From the IMG/VR virus record IMGVR_UViG_3300033149_001833, positions 1 to 41,138 of that record: DNA of 41,138 bases; one strand, 5' to 3'. The translations under genes and the position numbers were made by a program. The stretch is from a virus. The notes below the pieces were generated by a model. That model saw nothing but the letters and a program-made list of their open reading frames with translations. It had not been told where the DNA came from and did no database searches. This document shows positions 15,975-24,313 of this stretch, one piece after another (positions within the stretch are counted from its first letter, which is position 1; each line of letters opens with the position of its first letter).

Positions 15975-15991
15975 GATGATGGGTCGTCATC
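15975..15991 (-). other. Small hairpin between capsid and decoration genes
   Basis: GATGA (15975-15979) and TCATC (15987-15991) form a short stem with a 7-base loop in the 62-base gap. No U-tract follows, so it is not a clear terminator; it could tune the ratio of capsid to downstream transcripts or protect an mRNA end. Confidence 0.3.
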
Positions 15992-16010
15992 CTCTTACTT
16001 ACCCAACAGC

Positions 16011-17087
16011 TTAGGCTACTAATGCCGCATCGGTTATGTCAAATATACGGCCTAGGCACAGCGTGGAACCAAGTAGCACGGTACCATAGCTGTCCATCCT
16101 CATACCACTAGCATTGTAGTCTTCCAGGCGCTCCCAAGTCCATAGCTCGTAAAGGTCACCCTCACCTTCTGTGCCACCATAGGCGTAGGTGATGCCAGGC
16201 TCTCTGGCTAGGACATTACCATACTTAACACAGAATAGGGAGAAGGCTTCGGTAGAGCTATACTTGGCTCTCTTATTGCTGGTGCTGCCGGTGCCGGTTC
16301 CATCCTCCTCACGCCTCAGGTAATCGGTTCTAACCAGCGGTATACCCATGAAGAATAGGATTGGTCTACCCAACTCATTAACGCTTTGGGTAAGCATCAT
16401 GAAATGGTTAGTTTCATTACTGGAAACGGAGTAGGTAAAACCACGCTCCTGGTAGGCAGCATCAAACCGGATGCCTAGTTGGGGTGGAATGAGTATTTCG
16501 GATACACCGTACCTCATATTGTCTATCTGGGTTCTAAGGTACAGCAAGCTGAGGGCACCACTGGCCATATCCATGTTCTGCATATTGTTGGTGTTATTGG
16601 TGCTAGTCCATGGAGCACCTCTCTCAGCGGCTAAGGCATGGAGCCCATCAAACTGGGTGGGAGTGCCTCCATAGGTAGTATCAGCGTAGATTATCCGGTC
16701 GCCAATCTTCCTCTTGAGACCTTTCTCCATCTCCAGCAGTACCTGAGCCCTATAGTCGTTATAGGTACCGTAGATGTTCTGGACATAGCGGTCAAGTTTC
16801 CTTTGGATATGGATATACCTTAGTGTTGACTCTACCTCGGTATAATCTACATCCTCTCCCCAAACCAACTGGTCTCCAACATCAGCCTCGGTAACTGCAT
16901 CCTCAGTGGTTGTACTTTCCCTTAACCACTCTATTTTGAGGCCGGTGCCTGCGGCTTGGGCTACGGGAAACCTTTCTAAAAGGTTATTCCGCTTTATATC
17001 CTCCTCAAATACACCAGGAATTTTAGTGCTTTGGGTTAGCTTTTGTGCCTCAGCTAAAGTCTTCCAGTGTCCACCTGACGAAGCCAT
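16011..17087 (-). CDS. Major capsid protein (HK97-fold candidate)
   Basis: 358 residues; ATG behind AGGAAAT. The protein begins with a helical N arm (WKTLAEAQKLTQSTKIPGVFEEDIKRNNLLERFP), then the strand/helix pattern of HK97-type coats: GLKIEWLRESTTTEDAV, a spine-helix region (YRAQVLLEMEKGLKRKIGDRIIYAD), and a late domain with IPLVRTDYLRREED and a variable insertion. It follows a scaffold-like gene and precedes a decoration-like gene, the standard order for a capsid gene. Length is normal for the fold. Call rests on context more than on a signature motif. Confidence 0.8.
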   Translation of the reverse strand: MASSGGHWKTLAEAQKLTQSTKIPGVFEEDIKRNNLLERFPVAQAAGTGLKIEWLRESTTTEDAVTEADVGDQLVWGEDVDYTEVESTLRYIHIQRKLDRYVQNIYGTYNDYRAQVLLEMEKGLKRKIGDRIIYADTTYGGTPTQFDGLHALAAERGAPWTSTNNTNNMQNMDMASGALSLLYLRTQIDNMRYGVSEILIPPQLGIRFDAAYQERGFTYSVSSNETNHFMMLTQSVNELGRPILFFMGIPLVRTDYLRREEDGTGTGSTSNKRAKYSSTEAFSLFCVKYGNVLAREPGITYAYGGTEGEGDLYELWTWERLEDYNASGMRMDSYGTVLLGSTLCLGRIFDITDAALVA

Positions 17088-17100
17088 TTAAATTTCCTCC

Positions 17101-17778
17101 TTATCTTGCTCCAATCTTGTGACCCTTGGCTTCATGCTCCTCCAGAATTCTCTTAGCTCTATCCAATGGGGACTCTGGAGTGCTGCCAGCACCTGGGCCT
17201 GCACCGCCATCGTAATTGGCTGGTTTGTTACCTTTGTTGCCATTACCTCCAAATATCTTGGCGGCTTCTTCTAAACTCCTGAGCTGGTCTAATGTCTTGT
17301 CCTTGAGGGCATCCTCTGTGGCACCATTGCCAATAAGGTTCTGCCTAATCCTATCAGCAAGCTCACTTTCATACTTACTGACACTCTCCTTGTGGGAGCC
17401 TAATTCTGCTTCCAGCTCACCCACCCTGGTCTTATGGGTGTCATAATCCTTATACTGCTCCTTTAACTGCTCCATTGCTGCCTGAGTCTGTAGCAAGGCT
17501 TGGTGAGCCTCCTCCCGGAGTCGGTTAGCTTCTGCCAGGCTGGTATTGAATTTGGCTTTCTCGGTTTCCCACTCAGTAGCCTTTGCCTCAGCTCCTCCCT
17601 TCACTGCCAGCAAATCTGACTCCAAGGCGTATCTAACAGGTTTGCCACCTATATTCAGGTCAATGGTCTTATCCTCATTCTGTTTTGGGAGTGGGATGTA
17701 AGTGACCTCCTGACCGTTAATAGGCAACTTTACGGAGCCATCTTCACCAACATTGAAGGTCCCAGTTATCTCTGCCAT
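17101..17778 (-). CDS. Capsid scaffolding protein candidate
   Basis: 225 residues, ATG with AAAGGAGG upstream. A short beta-rich N terminus (NGQEVTYIPLPKQ) is followed by a long coiled coil (about residues 60-165, rich in Glu, Lys, Ala and Leu), a Gly/Asn/Pro-rich flexible linker and a charged C-terminal helix (LDRAKRILEEHEAKGHK). This is the typical build of phage scaffolds, which guide capsid assembly and leave before maturation; the C-terminal helix would bind the coat. Directly upstream of the capsid gene and downstream of its own promoter at 17805-17833. Confidence 0.78.
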   Translation of the reverse strand: MAEITGTFNVGEDGSVKLPINGQEVTYIPLPKQNEDKTIDLNIGGKPVRYALESDLLAVKGGAEAKATEWETEKAKFNTSLAEANRLREEAHQALLQTQAAMEQLKEQYKDYDTHKTRVGELEAELGSHKESVSKYESELADRIRQNLIGNGATEDALKDKTLDQLRSLEEAAKIFGGNGNKGNKPANYDGGAGPGAGSTPESPLDRAKRILEEHEAKGHKIGAR

Positions 17779-17804
17779 TTTAGACCTCCTTTAATTCTAC
17801 CTAT

Positions 17805-17833
17805 ATTATAACACATAGCTGACATAATGTCAA
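17805..17833 (-). promoter_or_regulatory. Sigma70-type promoter for scaffold-capsid genes
   Basis: On the minus strand TTGACA (complement of 17828-17833) and TATAAT (complement of 17805-17810) are both perfect, with a 17-base spacer. The leader to the ATG at 17778 is about 20 bases. A second TGTCAA at 17840-17845 and the palindrome GACATAATGTC (17821-17831) overlap or flank the -35 box, suggesting an operator. Confidence 0.85.
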
Positions 17834-17860
17834 GTTTTATGTCAACTAATATACAATTAT

Positions 17861-17898
17861 TATAATATAGTATTAAACGGCAATAAGTATATATCACC
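17861..17898 (+). repeat. 38-bp control element, copy 1
   Basis: Matches 33 of 38 bases with the complement of 29266-29303, and shares its core with 36654-36691. The shared core is ATATAGTATTA followed by GCAATAAGTATAT. This copy lies just upstream of the scaffold promoter and runs into the stop codon of the 2139-residue gene. It is AT-rich and may be a protein-binding site. Confidence 0.8.
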
Positions 17899-20800
17899 TT
17901 GGTATTCCCCATTTATCCCTATATTGGTTATATAACTCTGTTGCCTGGTCGGTTTGGGTAGTATCAGTAATTTCAAAGAACTGGAGCCAGGCATCCAACT
18001 CAGGGCTGAGCTTGCGGAGGTTAATACCCATATCCCTGACAAGGCTGCGGTAGTGGGCTATAAGTTTCTCACCACTGGGCATTAAAACCTCTTGGAGCTT
18101 ATCCCTTTCTGTTGGGGTGCCAAACATCCACTGTTTGATTAGGGCTTGTTCCTCATCATTAAATTGGGTGGATATAATAGCCTCCTGACGGCGGGTATAT
18201 CCTCGGAAGTACTTACGGCTGACCTCCCAACGGAGCTTCTCCAGGTCAGTCATATTCTTGGTAATCATCCTGATAAAGTCCTCACGCTGGACGCCTTGTA
18301 GGGTATTAACAATGGCATCTATCTTGAGGAAATAACCATCCCAATCATCAATTATTTTACCACTGTCTGGGTCTAATTTCTTCTCCAATTTAATGCTATA
18401 GTAGTAGTTAAGTAGTTCCTCTGATGGATGCTGAATTGGAGGTAACTGGTTACGCTTTTCAGCCCTACTAATCAGCCCTTCCCTGATGGTGCCGTCTGGC
18501 CTTACCACATCTTCCAACTCCAGAGCTACATTCTTGTACCTCTCAGTCTCAGAAAGGAAATCAAAAGAGTTAGAATACTCACTCCTAAGGTCGGAACGAC
18601 CTCTAGCCCATTGTTTCATATTGATTTCACCAGCCCTAACCTGCCTATCTAATTCCTCCTGTTCAGACCTGACGGTATCAGCATAATCCCTGATTTGGCG
18701 GAAGAACTCCCTACGCCTTCTATCCTCTTCCTGCCAGGCTGTGGGCATTAAGGAGCTAAATACACCGCTGTGGTATTTGACTGCATCCATCTCGGCTAGG
18801 ACATCCTGGTCAAGGGCATCTAGCTGGGCATAATCACCTATACGGAAGCCATGGCGGCGTATCCATAGTTGCTCCTCAGGGCCATAACCTGTTTTCTCCT
18901 CTATTAGGTTGGATGAGGCTTCCCAGGCTGCTAATTGCTCCTCTGTTCTAATCCTTAAGGTACCAGCCTGCTCCATAACGGCTCCCATCCAACCATATTG
19001 CTGGGTGGCACGGGTCCAGACATCCTGCTCCTCTGGAGTTAGCTCCTCATTCTCTTGGAGTTTATCCCATATCTCCATGCCGTTAAAGGTTTTCCGTTCC
19101 CTTTGGCAGATACCGTTGGCTACTAATATGGTCATGTAGTTGCGGTAGGGTTCTGGCAGTATGGTATTGAGCATAACTTTGGCTGGTGCTGAGTCAGGGA
19201 AGGTAGCTATGTAGGCATTGAGTGGAGTTTTAATCCAGGCTGGAAGTAGCTCTCCCCACTGAGCTTTACCATTGGCTGATGTACCTCCAAACTGCTTGAG
19301 GAAGTTAAGGTAGAAGGCTGGGTAGAAACCAAAGCGGCTGTACCAATCAAAGAACTCGGATATTTGTGGGAACATATCATAGTATTCTGGGTAGTCCTTC
19401 CTAATGAGCCTTAACATACCGCCCATGAATATGGTGCCTCGGAGAGGGTTGAACTCCAGGCTGGTTCCTGGTATATGGACATAACCGTCCTCAGTGTAAT
19501 CTAGGTAGGTGCCCCAGCCCTTGAATACTCCAGGTGTACGGATGGTAGCTCTGGGTAACCAAAATAGACGATGTAATTCGTAGGTGAAGAAGGGATATAT
19601 GGTACGCATAGCTGCTGTGGTGGCGTTTTCATTGGTGTAATCAGCCCAGTCCTTGTAGTATTCTTTGGAGGCTTTATCGGCAGCTCTTTGTTTGGCTGCG
19701 GAGAACTCATCGGATAGGCCAATTTGAACCTTACCTCTTACAGTTTTCCTGCTGACATAACCTGGTATCTTCTCCAACTCATCTGCCAGGTTATCCACCC
19801 ACCTGGTGAAGTCATCAGCCATACCTTCTGGCAGAGCCTTAGTCCTGTAAATGCTCCATAGCTCATCCTGGAGGTTCTTTAACTCCATCAAATGTGGCTC
19901 CATAACACTGGCTGCCTCTGGACTCATCCTCATATCACGCAGGATGTAGTCATATACCTCGCCAATGGCCTCATCAGTCCAGCCTAGCTCAGCACCAGTT
20001 TTACCTACCTGCTGTGCCATACGGTCAGCTTGGGCTTTAATACCTATAATAAACTCATCCTTGGGCTTGAGGGTCATGGTTTCTATCCTTAGCACGGAGC
20101 TAGGTGTTTGGGCAGGATTGCTGTTGAATATATTGGCAAGGTCAAACTTGGTTAGCTTCCTATTGGAGGCGTCTATTAGCGGAGGTTCAGGGCCGGAAAT
20201 GCCTAGGGCTTTGGAGGTAAGGCTCTCTTGGGTAATTGCATTATACCTGAACACAGCTTGGTCTAACCTTCTCTGGTTATGGGCTGTGGTCTGCATGGCT
20301 CGGAAATCCTGCCAGAACTGGGCTACTGCTTCTCTGCCTTTTGGTTTGGTGGCTATCATATCCAACTCAGCCTGGCGCTGCTTTGCCCACCACTTGGTAA
20401 GGAAGCGTTGCTCATCTGCCCAGGCGGTAAATAGTTTGGAGATTGAGGCTTGCTCATTGGCAGTTAATGGCAGAGTTTGCTGAGACTTAGGAAAATACTC
20501 CTCAAAAAACTTTCTAACCTTATAATGTAGCCTAGGTTTCTGTAATGTGTAGTTGGTAAATTGCTCAGCAAATTCCTCACCCAAAGCTAATCGATACCCA
20601 GCATCAAAAGCACTTATCTCACCTTTAACCAATCGGTCAGCCTCATCACCGTATTTACCCACCACATCGGAGAATTTCTTTAAGATTTGTGGTTGGTCAT
20701 GTACAATAGCCTCCTCGATGGCATGAGCCATTTCGTGAATAATGGTATCTGGGTCGGTTGCAAATTTAGGGTTTAGACGCATTTCACCCCGTAATAACTC

Positions 20801-23800
20801 ATATTCTCCCCTGACGCCTAACCTTTCCAATGAGGCATCTAATTTGACTCTACTAATGCCAGTCTTGATATTCAACGGCATATTATCAATTACCCTTTGG
20901 ACAGTCTCTATTTGGAATTTGGATAAACCCTCAAATTTGACCTGACTCCAATCCACCTTACTCAGGCTTTGTGGCTCCTCCATAGTCCTTTTCAGCTTCT
21001 TAACCACCTTATCAAATTGCCTGAGGGCATCATTACCATAATCAGCCAAACTATCATAAACCTCTTTGATGTATTTGCCTCTCCATTCATTCCAATCCTG
21101 CCACTTCATCCTTTGCTGTGCCAAGGTTTCTAGCTCATTCATAGCCCTAATAACATCATCAGTGGACTCAACATAGAACCCTTGCAACTCTTGTAGCTCT
21201 TTCACCATAGCGGTAAATTCCTCTTTGGTGCGGGCTTCCATACCCAATATTTCATTAACTCTTTCCTGTATTCTGGTTTTGTAGAACTCTGGGCTATGGG
21301 TCATAGCATCATATTTGGTAGCCTTTATGGACTCAACGGCTTCATCTATGCCTCTACCGGCACTTTTCCATAGGGAGCCATCACTGGCAGCCTGTATCAG
21401 GGTATCACCAAAGGGTTCATCTACCAGTGGATATTTACCTAATGCTTCTGCTACCCTACCACCTGCTATTCGGTCAGCCATAGCTACATCCTTGCTGACA
21501 CCTTTCTCCATAGCTAATCTATCGGCTACTATATCATCCAGCAGGCTCCTGGTGGTAGCTGGGCCAGTTATGGCTCGTTCCAGCAGTTCTTCCTTCAATT
21601 CATACTTGGATAGGTTTAATGCCCTGAGCCAATCATCGGATACGCCTCTAACGGCATCATCAATGGATTTGGTCAGCCCTTGCATTACTGCAGTGGCTTC
21701 CTCATCACCTAGGAAGGAGATAAACATTTTACGGAAATATTCTGAACGCTGGTGGAGACCTATTCTACCTGGCCAGTCAATAAAGAAACGGCCAATGGGT
21801 CCACCGCTGAGGATGGAACGCCACCGTTTTAGGTTCCTGGACATCCTCTCTACACCTAGGTAACCTGGTGTTTCACCAGCCATTTCAATTCTGGGGACTC
21901 CGGTCATTATTTCTGGAGGAATGGATAAACCAGCAGTTAGCCGTTGGACACGGGCGGTAGGATTTATCACTGAGGTGGGCTTACCCCTTCTCAACAGGTT
22001 TAATGGGTTCCAGGGCAACTGCCTGGCTAATAAGGGTTTTAGCATACCCTCTAGTATATTGCCGGGCCCATAGGCACTAAATGCAAGGTACATTCTGGCT
22101 TGGGGAGTAACCATCCAACGGTCTATGGTATTCCTCCAAACATTCATTGTGGTCCATTCTATTCTAGGCCAGGTGGAGGCTATCCTGCCTGACATTTCAA
22201 GGTTATGGGTGGCTACAGACTCTAGGGTTTCCATATAAACATCCTGGCTGTGTTTGAATACCTGAGCCAGTAGGTCAGCAGTGTTTTCGGCACTAGCCAA
22301 TATGTCGTCTGAGGTGGATATGCCAACTCTATACAGGCGGTCAAGCTCTTTACTAGCTAACCTCAATGATGCCTTGGTTTCAGGTACACCCAATATCCTG
22401 AGTAGGAATGGAGCAGCAGCTTTCTTGGTTAGTATCTGACCACCAACTCCTGAAATTTGGCCATTAACCACAGAACTGACATTGAGCACCATTTCCTTGG
22501 TGGCCTCCAGCTCTGTACCTAACTTTTTGCCCAGGTTCTTAACCATAGTCTCATCTATGGTGTTGGTACGCAGCAGGGCTCTACCTGCATCACCCATTGG
22601 GCCTTTAAGGGCTGGATACTTTACCACAGCAGCCCTGGCTTTGAGTAGTAGGTTCTTGGCCTGGTCTAATGGTATGTTTCTATACAACCTGCCATTGGTA
22701 GCTGCATGGAGGAACCTATTCACAGCCATCATATCAGCACCGGCAAAGTTCTTGGCAGCCTGGAATGGGGTTTTATCTATCAGTTTGCCTGCGTTTTTAA
22801 TCCTATCAAATATGAGGACATCCCAGGACTTGAGCCAGCCTCTTTCAAATAATCCTATTGTAGGGCTGAGGAATTTGCCTAACATAGGTATCCTGGCGGC
22901 TACTTTGGGGATAAGCCCAGTTCCTAGCCAGGTAAGTGGGTCTGCCACCCACTCGTATATAAACCTGTCGGCAAATCCTAGCTCGGTATTGGCTAGGGCT
23001 TCTCCACCAGCATGCCACCAATCATCGGTGGCTCTGGCTTCCCTGTAGTTGGACAGGAATTCCCTCTCCTGCCTGGTCAGATATTGTGGCTTCCATTTCT
23101 CCCAAGCCTCAGCACGCAGGCGGTATAGAAATCCTCCCCAAGGAGCTATCCATTGGTGGTATAGTTGACCAAATACATCCAAAGCTGTGAGTGCTGGCTG
23201 AGCCATAGTCTGTAATAGGATAGCACCAATGCCCATCTCTGGCAGTTTGGCTTCCTCTAATCCTTGCACTACTGCTGTCTGGTTGGCTGATATGGCTTCC
23301 CAGTAGTCCTCTAGCTCCTTGGTATAGGCTTCTACATCCTCTAGCTCGGCTGCCATCTCCTCTGGGACACCAGCCTCCTGCAGTATGTTAAGGGCTTCCT
23401 CCGCTGTGGATACACCGCTTGGCAGTTGAGGTGGAGGAGCAATAGCAGTTAAGTCCTTGAGGATACCCTCAACCGTGAGGCGGGATAGACCTGCTGGTGG
23501 TAATGGCTCAGGTTGCCTGGCTAGTTCTGCTATTATTCCTGCATAGTCCTTACCTTTAATATCGGTATCTGGGGGTAACCCCAACACAGCCGAGGAGACA
23601 TCATTAAATACCTGCTGTAGGTCAGGGTCATCCTTGCCTATCTCCTGAAATCTGGTTATTGGCTCACCTTCATCGTTGGTGAGGGTAAATAAATCTTCAT
23701 AGGAGGTTACCTTACCACTCCGTATGTAGCTGGCTAAGCCTTCATATAGGGATTGGTAGGTAAGAACCCTTGCCTTTTCTTTGGTTATCTCCTGGAGCCG

Positions 23801-24313
23801 TTCTACATAGGAGTTATACTGCTCCAATGCTTTTTCATATAACCCTGAGGCTCTGTAGTCCTGACCAAAACCAGGAATATCTGGCCTACCTGCTTTTTTA
23901 TAGAAGAACTCCGCTGCCTTTGTTAGGATGGTAGGGGCACCTATACTATGCATAAACTCCTGCCTGGCACGGATAGCAGCTTCTAGTTGCATTTCCTCAC
24001 GGATTAGGACTGACTCCTGCTCCTTCCAACTCAGGTAGTCCCTGGCTTGGCCTAACTGGGCTTCTGGTATCTCACCAGCCTCTATGGACTGCCTTAACTC
24101 CTCTGTGCTGGCTAAACGCTGGAATTTACCTACCAATTCCTGCTTAGCCCTTAGCTTCATTAGGTTAAGGCTGGTGGCAGGAGTTTTCTCCTTCTCACCT
24201 AATGGTATAGCTTGGTATTGCTGCTCTATCCGCTTGTTGGCAGCCTCTAATTGGCGGTTAAACTCATCCTGCAGTTCCTGTGTAGGTGATACAAATTCTT
24301 TACCATCTGGCAT
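17894..24313 (-). CDS. Giant late protein with zincin-like metallopeptidase motif (polyvalent/ejected virion protein candidate)
   Basis: 2139 residues, 15% of the genome. Its ATG overlaps the portal stop (TAATG). The sequence is largely helical and charged with several hydrophobic stretches (around VADPLTWLGTGLIPKVAARI and in GTIFMGGMLRLI near the C-terminal third). IIHEMAHAIEEA holds HExxH at H1193-H1197; about 50 residues on, GEEFAEQF (E1246/E1247) could supply the third zinc ligand, a gluzincin-like layout. Gene position, between portal and scaffold, is that of MuF-like minor head or internal proteins. A likely role is an internal virion protein ejected into the host, with a protease or effector activity. 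It is not a clear tape measure: no long heptad repeats or central TM cluster. Confidence 0.72.
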   Translation of the reverse strand: MPDGKEFVSPTQELQDEFNRQLEAANKRIEQQYQAIPLGEKEKTPATSLNLMKLRAKQELVGKFQRLASTEELRQSIEAGEIPEAQLGQARDYLSWKEQESVLIREEMQLEAAIRARQEFMHSIGAPTILTKAAEFFYKKAGRPDIPGFGQDYRASGLYEKALEQYNSYVERLQEITKEKARVLTYQSLYEGLASYIRSGKVTSYEDLFTLTNDEGEPITRFQEIGKDDPDLQQVFNDVSSAVLGLPPDTDIKGKDYAGIIAELARQPEPLPPAGLSRLTVEGILKDLTAIAPPPQLPSGVSTAEEALNILQEAGVPEEMAAELEDVEAYTKELEDYWEAISANQTAVVQGLEEAKLPEMGIGAILLQTMAQPALTALDVFGQLYHQWIAPWGGFLYRLRAEAWEKWKPQYLTRQEREFLSNYREARATDDWWHAGGEALANTELGFADRFIYEWVADPLTWLGTGLIPKVAARIPMLGKFLSPTIGLFERGWLKSWDVLIFDRIKNAGKLIDKTPFQAAKNFAGADMMAVNRFLHAATNGRLYRNIPLDQAKNLLLKARAAVVKYPALKGPMGDAGRALLRTNTIDETMVKNLGKKLGTELEATKEMVLNVSSVVNGQISGVGGQILTKKAAAPFLLRILGVPETKASLRLASKELDRLYRVGISTSDDILASAENTADLLAQVFKHSQDVYMETLESVATHNLEMSGRIASTWPRIEWTTMNVWRNTIDRWMVTPQARMYLAFSAYGPGNILEGMLKPLLARQLPWNPLNLLRRGKPTSVINPTARVQRLTAGLSIPPEIMTGVPRIEMAGETPGYLGVERMSRNLKRWRSILSGGPIGRFFIDWPGRIGLHQRSEYFRKMFISFLGDEEATAVMQGLTKSIDDAVRGVSDDWLRALNLSKYELKEELLERAITGPATTRSLLDDIVADRLAMEKGVSKDVAMADRIAGGRVAEALGKYPLVDEPFGDTLIQAASDGSLWKSAGRGIDEAVESIKATKYDAMTHSPEFYKTRIQERVNEILGMEARTKEEFTAMVKELQELQGFYVESTDDVIRAMNELETLAQQRMKWQDWNEWRGKYIKEVYDSLADYGNDALRQFDKVVKKLKRTMEEPQSLSKVDWSQVKFEGLSKFQIETVQRVIDNMPLNIKTGISRVKLDASLERLGVRGEYELLRGEMRLNPKFATDPDTIIHEMAHAIEEAIVHDQPQILKKFSDVVGKYGDEADRLVKGEISAFDAGYRLALGEEFAEQFTNYTLQKPRLHYKVRKFFEEYFPKSQQTLPLTANEQASISKLFTAWADEQRFLTKWWAKQRQAELDMIATKPKGREAVAQFWQDFRAMQTTAHNQRRLDQAVFRYNAITQESLTSKALGISGPEPPLIDASNRKLTKFDLANIFNSNPAQTPSSVLRIETMTLKPKDEFIIGIKAQADRMAQQVGKTGAELGWTDEAIGEVYDYILRDMRMSPEAASVMEPHLMELKNLQDELWSIYRTKALPEGMADDFTRWVDNLADELEKIPGYVSRKTVRGKVQIGLSDEFSAAKQRAADKASKEYYKDWADYTNENATTAAMRTIYPFFTYELHRLFWLPRATIRTPGVFKGWGTYLDYTEDGYVHIPGTSLEFNPLRGTIFMGGMLRLIRKDYPEYYDMFPQISEFFDWYSRFGFYPAFYLNFLKQFGGTSANGKAQWGELLPAWIKTPLNAYIATFPDSAPAKVMLNTILPEPYRNYMTILVANGICQRERKTFNGMEIWDKLQENEELTPEEQDVWTRATQQYGWMGAVMEQAGTLRIRTEEQLAAWEASSNLIEEKTGYGPEEQLWIRRHGFRIGDYAQLDALDQDVLAEMDAVKYHSGVFSSLMPTAWQEEDRRRREFFRQIRDYADTVRSEQEELDRQVRAGEINMKQWARGRSDLRSEYSNSFDFLSETERYKNVALELEDVVRPDGTIREGLISRAEKRNQLPPIQHPSEELLNYYYSIKLEKKLDPDSGKIIDDWDGYFLKIDAIVNTLQGVQREDFIRMITKNMTDLEKLRWEVSRKYFRGYTRRQEAIISTQFNDEEQALIKQWMFGTPTERDKLQEVLMPSGEKLIAHYRSLVRDMGINLRKLSPELDAWLQFFEITDTTQTDQATELYNQYRDKWGIPR

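Noticed and set aside
19965-20483. Long plus-strand open frames opposite the 2139-residue gene (also 21315-21863 and 22482-23048)
   Set aside because: They lie wholly opposite a continuous gene, lack ribosome sites and have the low-complexity composition expected of antisense frames.
17894-24313. Tape measure protein for the 2139-residue product
   Set aside because: It lies between portal and scaffold rather than among tail genes, and shows a peptidase motif without long regular heptad repeats.
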